This document shows positions 27,801-39,800 of a DNA stretch of 64,000 nucleotides, piece by piece (position 1 is the stretch's first letter; the number at the start of each line of letters is the position of its first letter). The notes under the pieces were generated by a model. It ran no database searches. It saw nothing but the letters and a program-made list of their open reading frames with translations, and was not told where the DNA came from. This DNA comes from Patella vulgata (Eukaryota > Mollusca > Gastropoda > Patellidae): assembly GCF_932274485.2 (NCBI RefSeq), contig NC_065882.2, positions 41,014,593 to 41,078,592 of the forward strand, written 5' to 3'. The position numbers and the translations under genes are program-made.

Positions 27801-30800
27801 GCGTGGTATTTCTTCATACCACAATTAGTGGGTTTTTTTTCTATCAGGTAGCTTGCAAATGTTTTTATTCATTCGTCCATGATGGACACATGGCACAGTG
27901 ATCACATGACAACCATAATTGAAATGACTTTAAAATTAAATTCCATACGACTGTGCCATATAGCTTTCAATGATAATAACAATATTTTTAAAAAAAGAGT
28001 CTCTTTCAGCATGTGTGTAAAATAAACAATGATAATGTTAAATGCTATTTAAAACTCAAACTAGATTCATAATATATTATTAATGACTGTTTCTCGGTGT
28101 ATTTGGTGTTCTATATGAGGATTATATTCAACTAAGATTTAAATTTAACAAGCAACTGGCCAGTGAAACTATTAAATTATGATCCAATTATTATTTTAAA
28201 GATAGGTTCCCAGAAAAGTATTTATCGGGTGGTTATATATGGAAAGTAGAAATATCCAATCTTACTAGAAAAGTACTGGATGCCCTGAAAAACACTCATG
28301 GAGCGCGTACAGGACAAAACTGTAAGGGTTTCCCTGATCGACAGCCCGCCGATTAGGAGTGTCTGCACGCGTGATGTCAAAGGTCGCACGCAGAGATTGA
28401 GCGCTTGATGTACATGTTGATAAACTTTATGAAGAGTTAGACATACAACGGTTTCTGAGTTAAACACCACAGAAAAAAACTTGGGCAGTGGATAATCCAA
28501 GAATTTAATTAGGCTTCGATATTTGTAATAAATAGTCAGCGATTAAAGACAACATCGTCTTGTGTATGCAATGAATTCTCCTCCGACTTCTCACCCGTTG
28601 ATAGGTACCGAGAGAGGTAAGTCACGTGACACAAACATGATCTCTTTTGGTCGATTTTTTTTAGTAAGGGTATTCCTTGGCAATTTCAATATTTTGAGAA
28701 GGATTTAAAGCAAAATTATGATGAATTGATTAGTTTGAATATGTTTTTAGTCCAAATATATCATCAAATCACCCAGTTTGTACGCGGGGATGTATCTTTG
28801 ATATCTACCAGTACACCTGGAATTCATACAAAGAGTCGAAGGCGCACGATAGATGCACAATCCATGCTGAGATCGTCTTCCATCAATTGCCGCGTGGCCG
28901 ATTATCAAAATTACGGTTACTTGTGCTAATTACTCAGATTATGAACTACATGGCCGATTTTCATTAAGGGATGACTTGTTATTGTAGCCGACAAGCAAGT
29001 TGATTGACTACTTAATTAACAAGTAATAATTAACCCATTGTAATTTAACCGAAAGTAGATTGATTTATGATACAGTGGCCTGTTCATTGTTTCACAAAAA
29101 ACAGCTGATTAAGTTCCCTGATCATTATGCTAGAAATGACTGGCTAACACATACATTACATTGATTTGTTCAACTTCTTATTAATATACTTAAAGCCATT
29201 AAAAACGCAATGCTTAATTCATGAAATATTTCTGGTAAACGTTTTCTTGGCTTTCCTATCTTATGGCACATAGGTGAAACTTGTGAAGGGTCTCTTTTTG
29301 TGGAGTTCTTGGTTTGAACCCAATATCAGTTCTCTTTAATGGACTTTGTTCGTGCAAACGCAACACTTGTCTTTTTTCAGGATTTTAAGCAGTCCCATGC
29401 TACACGTTTTGTACGTGCAGTCCCTGAACTCTGGCCCTTTAAATACAGATCAAAATTTCAACATTCATCACTTCGGAAAAATGCCACGCCTTACAACAGA
29501 AACAGAGCTATTGGCATGCTGGATCAGTGGGCTTCACAGATAGCCATCGCCAGACACTTAATGTCCACTCATTGACCATTCTTCGCCTCAGACAACGCTT
29601 CCATGCCACTGGAAGAGTTGCCGATTGACCCCGACCTGGAACGCCACCTGTGACAACCGCTCGCCACATCTGACTACAGTATCTGCACAACAGGTTCCAG
29701 TCAGCTACTGCTGCTGCCAGGGGAACTATTGGAACACGGCAACGTCAGATCAGCCCTCAAACAGTCCAAAGGTGCTTGGCTGCTCTTGGGTTACGCTGCC
29801 TTCGACCTTACCAAGGTCAAATCCTATTGCATCATCATCGACTTGCCAGACAGCAGTGGGCCGCAAATCAGGGGTATCTGCACAACACACCATGGGAAAA
29901 TGTCATCTTCTCGGATGAATCCTGATTCAACCTCAGTTTTCCTGATAGATGTCACTGTGTCGACCGATGTCGACATGAACGCTTTGCTTGTAACTGCCTG
30001 CTGGAAAGGGATTGTTTGGGGAGAGGTGGCGTCATGGTTTGGGCCGCTATCAACGTCAACTTCCGGTCCCAGTTGGTGGTGAAATGAAATGAAATGAAAT
30101 GGGGTTTAACATCCTACTCTTCTGCACCTAACCTGGGCTAATTGAAGACGGGCAGTTGGTGGTGGTCCAAGGCAATCGCAACGCTCAACATTATGTTGAC
30201 GCCATGCTTCGTCTGGTGTTGCTTCCATTGCTGGCTCAACATGGCGTCGTGGACAGATGGTTTTCCAGCATGACAACGCCCGACCCCACACTGCCAGGTT
30301 GACAAGAGACATTCTGAACAATCATCACGTCCGTGTTATTTATTGGCCCGCTATGTCTCCCGACATGAACCCGATCGAACACCTTTGGGATGAACTTGGA
30401 CGACGGGTTCGAACTTATCCACAGATGCTTGTTATCTCGATTTTGTCAATTGTTATGTACATTTGTTAAAAGTTGTTGCAGTAAATAAACTTTGTATTTG
30501 GCATTGTGTTTTTAATGACTTTGAGTGTAGTTTGAATTGTAGAAATTTCACTTGTGTAGACAATTTTGAAATAAGAAAAATGATTTGAAATAAACTACGC
30601 CTTTTCTTTTTATGGTTGATTTTGTTTGGAGTGATTTACTGTTGTCATATTTAAGGGTGGAGGCATGATGATAACTAATGGACAACAGTATCTACGAGAA
30701 GAAGTAGAAAATCGTGTCAATCTTAGATTGGTGGAATCAGAATGGAAAAAGTTAAGTTCTGTAAATAACAGATTAGTTGAGGATACATTAAGTAAAGGCG

Positions 30801-33800
30801 ACATGATGATGGTGTTACAGAGTTTAATGAGGGTAATGATTAGAGCTACTTATCATACAGCACAGGATACAGTCTTGTAAGTTACATCAATGTTATAAGT
30901 ATTGTTATATCAGTGACCTAAAGTCATTAAAAAAATAATACAAACCTGTCTGAGGTCTAGATTCTACATAATAAATCTGTACCGTATATGTTTATTCTAC
31001 ATATTAACCAGGTTGAGTTATTCTTCTTTGTTACCACATCTTGTTAGCAACTTAGAGGCTTTAATTATGATGTGATCTTTTTGAAATTGTTCAGCTTAAA
31101 ACTTTTTGGACGACTTAGTTGATGGTGGACATATTTTCTTTTGCCTGGCAACCTATGAATTTTCAAGATGACTATAACATAGTATATTGGTACAGAATAA
31201 TATTTATATTGTGTATATTGTTTGTTTTATAGTTTAAGAGATGTATCTTTAGATGTAGTAAGTCCAACATCTAGTAGTGATATAACTATAAGTTCTGTAG
31301 AGAAATGTCAATGTCCACCTGGGTATGCTGGTTTGTCATGTGAGGTTAGTATACAAACTAATGTACAACATTAGAACAGAATGTGCACATACCTGCAACT
31401 ACTTTTATCCACCCGAAGATGGTGTATTCACATAAAAATATTCGATGTGAACTGAACCCAACCATGTTTAATTCCTTTAGGCTTTGGGGGTTTGGGTGGC
31501 CAAATGTTTACACATCATTGAGTTAAGTGGCAGCTTCTTGGCTTTTCTCTGGACCCTCTTGTTTCCTCCCTCTTGCAAGTGAATTATTGAAATAAAATTG
31601 AACTATACGTTAGTCTCGAAATGATCTAATTTGTGTCAAGTGGACGTTAAACCAGGGTTCTTAATCCATTTTGAAACGAATCGTCCAGAATTGGGTCAAA
31701 TTGAGGTCTCGGTAGGAACTGGGTTTTAAAAATTTAAGCTTCCATTCCCTTTAATATAACCAGACTTCAACAAAAATAATTCTTGGTAATTTGTTATGAG
31801 GAATATCGTATTCTACTGTATGTAATTACCACAAATAGCCTATAATTTCAAACAGGTACATGTACACCATTCGGAAAATTGTCCATATTTAATTCACGTA
31901 CCGGCTTGAAATTCATGTCAGTAATATTCCTGAATAAATTACTGTATTCTTTTTTTTCGATGGATATAAGTTGATACGGCACCATGGTATTTCTTCATAA
32001 CACAATTTGTAGGTTTTTGTTTTTTTCTATCAGTAACTTGCAAATGTTTTTATTCATTCGTCCATGATAGACACTCGGCACAATGATAACCTGACAACCA
32101 TAATTGAAATGGCTTTAAAATTAAATTCCATATGACTATGCGCATGTCAAACAGCTTTCAATATTAATAATGACAATATTTTAAAATATTAAGCCTCTGT
32201 CAGTATGTGTACTGTATAAAAGAAAAAAATCATAATGGTAAACACTATTTAAAACTAGCATCGCTGGTTTACTGACCTAATTCAAACCGATGTCACATGT
32301 CATATTCCGCATTGGAGATTCATAATATATTATTAATGACTTTTTCTCAGTGTATTCGGTGTTATATCTGAGAATTATATTCAACTAAGATTTAAATTTA
32401 ACTAAACAACTTGTCAGTGAAACCATTAAATTATGATCCAATTATTATTTTAATAACTACCCTGGAATTCATACGGACCGTCTAAAGCGCGCGATAGATG
32501 CACAGTCCATTCCGAGATCGTATTGTCTTCCTTCGATTGCCACGTGGCCTATTTCCTCATGGCAACTTACTGGACCTGTTATGAATAATCAGCAAGCGTG
32601 TTTTTTTTGTTTTTTTACCGGATTATTGAAATTACCGCTACTTGTGCTAATTACTCGGATTATGAACCACATGGCCGATTCTTACTAAGGTATGATTATT
32701 ATTGTAGCCGACAACCTAGTTGATTGACTACCAATCGGTTTGATTGAACTTCAAGTCGCTAAAGCCGACAAAAAACACTCGATTAAGATCCCTGCGTTAA
32801 ACCCCATTTCTCTTTCTCTATTTTGGTTTAAAAAGTTAAGTGGGATGAAATATAGAGAACAAATTAATTGTGCATGTGCAATCTTTGATTACTAGCAAAT
32901 ATGATGGAGAGGGGAACCCATGTTTAACTCCTGCCTTCCAATTCATTATATACCGGTAAGTAAATTTATCAACCTGTATGTTGACCACACCGATGTTTGA
33001 TAACTTACACTGAGATTACATATTGGTTTGTATATATTATTAGAGTTGTGCACCAAGTTGGAGAAGACAAAATGGTGTTTTATATAATGGTATTTGTCTA
33101 CAGTGTAATTGTAATCAGCATTCGTCAGATTGTAATGATGCAGGCACGTGTTTGGTATGTAATAATCGAAAAAAAAAGGTTTTGTGGCATTTCTAAATTT
33201 TTGCTAAGATTATCTAATACGGTACATTGGTACATGTTCCAGTATGGTAAACAGGTACAACCACATTTTCATGTGGACGTATTATGCCGTCGTCCCTGTC
33301 CGTCCGGACGACCGGACATCTGTCTGTCTGTCTGTCTGTCCACAATTTGTTTGTGGACACTCTACAGGTCACAATTCTTATCCGATTTTAACAAAACTTG
33401 CAATATAGGTGTATCTCCAAAAGATCTCGGTTGCTTTCGATATTGGCATGTATCGGATCAAAACTTCATGGATTATGGCCCCTGTTTGTACGAAAAATCA
33501 CGTTTTTGGCTTGTGGACCCAATAGAGGTCACAATTTTTATCCGATTTTGTTGAATCTTAAAATGTAAGTTTATAACCCAAAGATCTCGGTTCCTTTCGA
33601 TATTCACGCACATATCGGACCGTAACTTCCTGAATTATGACCCCTGATTGTACGAAAAATCGCGTTTTTAGCTTGTGGACCCTATAGAGGTCAAAATTTT
33701 TATCCGATTTAGAAAAAACGTATTATTATATCACCGTTACACCATAAGGATGACTGAATTCGAATTTCGTGAAAATCGGCCCAAAATTGACAGATAAAAT

Positions 33801-36800
33801 GGCCGCCGTTCGTTCTCAAATAGCGTAAAAATATGGTATATCAAGGTTGTGGACCCTATAGAGGTCACAATATTTATCCGATTTTGTTGAAACTTGAAAT
33901 GTAAGTTTATAACCCAAAGATCTCGGTTCCTTTCGATATTTGCGCCTATCGGACCGTAACTTCCTGAATTATGGTCCCTGATTCAACGAAAAATCGTGTT
34001 TTTAGCTTGTGGACCCTATAGTGGTCATAATTTTTATCCGATTTAAAAAAAACCGTATAATTATATCACCGTTACACCATAAGGATGACTGAGTTCGAAT
34101 TTCGTGAAAATCGGCCCAAAATTGACAGATAAAATGGCCGCCGTTCGTTCTCAAATAGCGTAAAAATATGGTATATCAAGGTTGTGTATGGAAGCCTATA
34201 ACTACCATTCATAATTTCTACTTTTCGGCTCTTCACAACGCGAAAGTCGAAAAGTCGAAAAGTAGAAGTTACGACAAAATGTGAGCCGACAACACGCTAT
34301 ACAAGCCAAAATCAACTCGAAAATAGGAAATTAAGAAATAACACACAGCGATAATAGCGCCCCTCGTTTTTTCCTAATTTCTACTTTTCGACTTGCATTT
34401 TGGCTTGTATACCGTCTTGTCGACTTTCGACTTAGTCATATTTTTGTATTTATTGATGTCAGTAAGAAGGCACCAACACGCTATACAAGCCAAAATGCAA
34501 CTCGAAGAGTAGTAATTAAGAAATTAACACACCATGCTATTATAGCGACTTTTCGCCCCTCGTTTTTTCCTAATTTCTACTTTTCGACTTGCAATTTGGC
34601 TTGAATACCGTCTTGTCAACTTTCGACTTAGTCATATTTTTGTATTTATTGATGTCAGTACGAAGGCGCCAACACGCTATACAAGCCAAAATGCAACTTG
34701 AAAAGTAGAAATTAGGTAATTAACACACCATGCTATTAGCGACTTTTCGCCTCAGAAGTTGTTGTAGTCTCAGTTTTCAAGGTCGCATTTGAATACGTGC
34801 AATCTGGGCTCACACTGTATTTCATTCTTTTCCGTCAAAATGGATAATAATTTTTTTTATATAAAATAAATGTGCATATTTTTTTTCCCGCCAACTGGGA
34901 TATTTTATCTGCCAAAAATGTCTGATAAAAAAAACACACTTTAGGCTACAACAATTTAATTTATTATATAGGCCTATTATAAAACAAATTTCCCGTACCG
35001 ATATATATAATATACAACAACATACATGGGGATTGGGTGGTCTAGTGGTCTAACATGTGCACGTGAAATCACAAGGTTTGACATTGATTCAAGTGGTGTG
35101 GTTTCGATTCCCCGCTAAAACATGACAAGGGAGTAGGATCGCTTGTCCAACCTTGTGGGTTTTCTCCGGATAGCCCAGTTTTAATCCACTGCTAAAGACC
35201 CCTACGTGCAAACGAATTATTGAAATGATTTAGTTTGCAACAAGTGGATTTTAAGCCAGCCTGGAGGTCGGGTGTTCGATCCCTGCATTGGTTGAGAAAG
35301 TTCATCCAGATTTTCCGGCGTATTCCCCCTTGTCAGTGATGCAGGACGTGGAGGTCGGGTGTTAGATCCCTGCATTGCCCAAGAAAGTTCATCCTGATTT
35401 TCCGGCGGATTCCCCCTTGTCAGTGATGCAGGACGTGTCGGGGGGTGCTGACAAGGACAACTGTCGCATACCAAGCCAAAATGCAACTCGAAAAGTAGAA
35501 ATTAGGAAATAAACACATGCGCTATTATCGACCTATCATTTTGGCTTGCTGTCGTACTGGCGACTTTTCGATTTTTGCCTCGGAAGCGGTTGTAGTCACA
35601 ATTTGCCAGGTCGCATTTAAATACTTGCAATTTGCGTTAACAAAATAGTCTGTATGATAAAGTCTAGTATTGAAGGCGATATTAGCGACCTATGATTTTG
35701 GCTAGCTGTCGTGCTGTCGACTTTTCGCCTCGGAAATTGATGTAGTCTCTACTTTCAAGGTCACATTAGAATACGCGCATAGATAATTGAATTTCATTTA
35801 GGCCTACTGTGGTTTCATACTGCATATAAAATATACAGGTTTTCCCGGTATGTTGTTGTATATTATATATATTGGTACGGGATATTTGTTTTATAATAGG
35901 CCTATATAATAAATTAAATTGTTGTAGCCTAAAGTGTGTTTTTTTTATCAGACATTTTTGGCAGATAAAATATCCCAGTTGGCGGAAAAAAAATATGAAC
36001 ATTTATTTTATATAAAAAAAATTATTATCCATTTTGACGGAAAAGAATGAAATACAGTATTCAAATGCGACCTTGAAAACTGAGACTACAACAACTTCCG
36101 AGGCGAAAAGTCGCTAATAGCGTGGTGTGTTAATTTCCTAATTTCTACTTTTCGAGTTGCATTTTGGCTTGTATAGCGTGTTGGCGCCTTCTTACTGACA
36201 TCAATAAATACAAAAATATGACTAAGTCGAAAGTCGACAAGACCGTATACAAGCCAAAATGCAAGTCGAAAAGTAGAAATTAGGAAAAACGAGGGGCGAA
36301 AAGTCGCTAATAGCGTGGTGTGTTAATTTCTTAATTTCTACTTTTCGAGTTGCATTTTAGCTTGTATAGCGTTTTGGCGCCTTCTTACTGACATCAACAA
36401 ATACAAAAATATGACTAAGTCGAAAGTCGAAAAGACGGTATACAAGCCAAAATGCAACTCGAAAAGTCGAAATTAGGAAAAAACGAGGGGCGCTATTATC
36501 GCTGTGTGTTATTTCTTAATTTCCTATTTTCGGGTTGATTTTGGCTTGTATAGCGTGTTGTCGCCTCACATTTTGTCGTAACATCTACTTTTCGACTTTT
36601 CGACTTTCGCGTTGTGAAGAGGCGAAAAGTAGAAATTATGAATGGTAGTTATAGGCTTCCATACACAACCTTGATATACCATATTTTTACGCTATTTGAG
36701 AACGAACGGCGGCCATTTTATCTGTCAATTTTGGGCCGATTTTGTTGAAACTTGAAATGTAAGTTTATAACCCAAAGATCTCAGTTCCTGTCAATATTCG

Positions 36801-39800
36801 CACATATCGAATTGTAACTTCCTGAATTATGGTCCCTGATTGTACGGAAAATCGCGTTTTTAGCTTGTGGACACTCTAGAGGTCACAATTTTTATACGCC
36901 CACATTTTCATTATTATATCACCGTTACACCCTAAGGACGACTGAGTTTGAATTTCGTGAAAATCAGCCCAAAATTGACAGTCAAAATGGCCGCCCTTCT
37001 CTCTCAAATAGCGTAAAAACATGGTATATCAAGGTTGTAGACCCTATAGAGGTCACAATTTTTATCTGATTTTGTTGAAACTAGAAATATAAGTTTATAA
37101 CCCAAAGATCTTGGTTCCTTTCGATATTCGCGCATATCGGACTGTAACTTCCTGAATTATGGCCCCTGATTGTACGAAAAATCGCGTTTTTAGCTTGTGG
37201 ACCCTATAGAGGTCATAATTTTCATCCGATTTAAAAAAACGTATTATTATATCACCGTTACACCCTAAGGACTGACAGAATAAATGGCCGCCCCTCGTTC
37301 TCAAATAGCTTAAAAATATGGTATATCAAGGTTGTGGACCCTAAAAAGGTCACAATTTTTATCCGATTTTGTGGAAACTGGAAATGTAAGTTTATAACCC
37401 AAAGATTTCGGTTCTTTTCGATATTTGCGCATATCGAATTGTAATTTCCTGAATTATGGCCCTTGATTGTAGGAAAAATCACTTTCTTTTTAGCTTGTTC
37501 TCTATCCATCTCTTGAAAATGTGGGCGTATTCTGCCTGGCAGCCGCTGGTAAATTGGATTGAGGAACAGGTTAGGTTTATGTTGACCCCTCTCATTTTAC
37601 TTGACCCAAACTGTTACACTGAAGGGGATTTAAAATAAAGTAGTACATACATTAGTACAGTAAACAGGTACATGAATACAAGTTTACTTGTTTCTTCCGG
37701 TGAAATTGAAGGAGATTGTAGCCACTGTAACCAAGGTATCATTTAATCTTGTGTATCTAGCACTAATTTCTTTCACATTCGTTTAATATCTTATCTTTGT
37801 TTAAAAATTTGTAAAAACTGTTTAAAATCACCATGAATCGTTTAATTTGTACTTGTGTCCAGTTTAAAGCTGACCATTCAATTTTGATAATGAGTGTCCA
37901 ATTTACAAGTGTTTAATTTCTCAATCACTGTTACAAAATAAACAACCCAATTGATTATAATGATGTATAATGATTAATCTTTGAACAGTGGTCAGGAAAT
38001 TTAATACTTGTAAATTGGACACTCATTATCAATATTAATCAGTTAGCTTTAAACTGGACACAAGTACAAATTAGATGATTTTTACACGCCCACATAGAAA
38101 TGTGGAGGTATATTGCCGTCGCCCCCGTCCGTACATCGTCCACAATTTCTTGTGAACGCTCTAACGCCAAAAGTTATCATCCAGTTGTTTTAAAATTGAA
38201 AGATGTTGTTTGCATTAGTGAGATGAAGAAGCCTATTTAATTTTAATAATTTCTATTTATTACGTCTAGAGTTATGGCCCTTGTTTCACTTTGTTGAATC
38301 TTGTGAACGCTCTAATGCCAAAAGTTAACATCTGATCTTTGTGAAATTTATATGCAATATTTAAATTCGGAAAACGAAGAAGCCTATTTAATTTCAGCAA
38401 TTTCCGTTTATTATTTCTAGAGTTATGGCCCTTGTTTCACTTTGTTTAACCGTGTGAATGCTCTAATGCCAAAAGTTATCATCCTATCTTTCTGAAATTT
38501 ATATGCATTATTTAAATTAGTGAAATGAAGAAGCCTATTGAATTTCAGCAATTTCCATTTATTATGTCTAGATTTCTGGCCCTTGTTTCACTTTATTGAA
38601 TCTTGTGAACGCTCTAACGCCATAAGTTATCACCCAATCTTTGTGAAATTTATATGCATTATTTAAATTAATGAAACGAAGAAGCCTATTTAATTTCAAT
38701 AATTTCTGTTTATTACGTCTAGAGTTGTGGCCCTTGTTTCACTTTATTGAACTTTGTGAATGCTCTAACATCAAAAGTTATCTGCCGATCTGTATGAAAT
38801 TTACATGCGTCATTTAAATTAGTAAAGAGAAGAATCCTATTGAATTTCAGCAATTTCCGTTTATTACTTCTAGAGTTATTGCCCTTGTTTAACTTTATTC
38901 AACCTTGTTTATGCTCGATTGATGAAAGTTATCATCCGATATGTATGAAATTTATATGCATCATTTAAATTTGTGAAACGAAAAAGCCTGACAAATTTCA
39001 ACAATTTCTGTAGATTACTTCCAGAGTTGAGACCCTTGTTTCAATTTGTAGAACCTTGTGAACCCTCAAACGGCAAAAATTATAATCTGATCTGTATGGA
39101 ACTGTCTTGTAAAGGAATAAATATGCGACAACCCTTATCAACCGCTCGGACGATTTAGCCGCTGTTGGCGTATGTTTCGTTGCCTGGCAACCAATCTTTG
39201 GTGATTTTAAACAGTTTTTACGAATTTTTAAACAAAGATTTGATATTAAACGAATGTGAAAGAAATTAGTGCTAGATGACCTGGCGCCTGGTACGTTCGG
39301 GCATTTTTATGCGCGAACTCTTAGTTTTTTTTTACTGGCATGCGCACAGGTACTATTTCTTTTTCTTTTAACAAGTACCCAAATCGGGGATTTCGTGCGG
39401 AGGTAGTTCGGAGGTAAACAGTCTGTGAAGTACAACACTTGCCACTGTACCTGTGTATCGCTAATTATAAACCGAATGTGTAAAGACAGTTCATACATAT
39501 CACTCAAAAATTTTTCAGTACAAACTCAGTTGATTCACGCTCGATTTGCTACTAAACAAACCCATCGGTTTATTTTCTCAACAGTGTGACCCGAAGTGAC
39601 CGCGGATTTATTGACTTTGTATGAACTTATCCATAGCTATATCCTTACACCGAGAGAAATTATCTAGTCTCGGTGAAAAGAACCATGGTCATCTGGTAGA
39701 AAATTACTTTTGTATTTTTTGGAACGGAAAACAGTGTTTTTAGAAGCAAACTAACCTGCCGCACATGAGGAAGTCATTATACTAATAATAAAAGGCGAGA

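Larger units (their letters stand above)
25393..29120 (+). mobile_element. hAT-like non-autonomous element, copy 1, with nested insertions
   Basis: Left end CAGGGTTCTTAATCCATTCT and right end inverse CAGGGAACTTAATCAGCTG form terminal inverted repeats; flanks ctcattat (25385-25392) and atcattat (29121-29128) agree at 7 of 8, the 8-bp duplication of hAT elements. The sequence matches copy 2 (31653-32794) on both sides of a tandem-core element inserted at 25681-27765. A further 0.6 kb (about 28205-28795) is absent from copy 2 and is either another insertion or a loss in copy 2. No transposase. Confidence 0.82.
34107..36743. repeat. 2.6 kb palindrome (arms about 0.9 kb, loop 822 bp)
   Basis: Left arm 34107-35025 and right arm 35848-36743 are near-identical inverses. 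Each arm is itself built of repeated, mutually inverted lines (tacaagccaaaatgcaactc and ctaatttctacttttcgact), so it can fold into several smaller hairpins. About 75 bp at the outer end of each arm is host tandem-core sequence (tatggtatatcaaggttgtg), so the inversion is larger than the foldback element itself. The loop holds a SINE, an 87-bp duplication and extra diverged copies of the arm lines. No gene. Confidence 0.85.

Noticed and set aside
29339-30082. Overlapping + strand frames at 29.3-30.1 kb as independent genes
   Set aside because: They are pieces and shifted frames of the broken Tc1 relic.
35030-35120. tRNA-gene-like A and B boxes
   Set aside because: The sequence does not fold into a full cloverleaf by eye and continues into a SINE body and tail shared with other copies.
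37690-37735. Cysteine-containing line GDCSHCNQ followed by gt, a possible extra laminin exon
   Set aside because: Exon 10 (GTCL) and exon 11 (NCRHYTTG) already join into a continuous LE module; an added piece would break the cysteine spacing.
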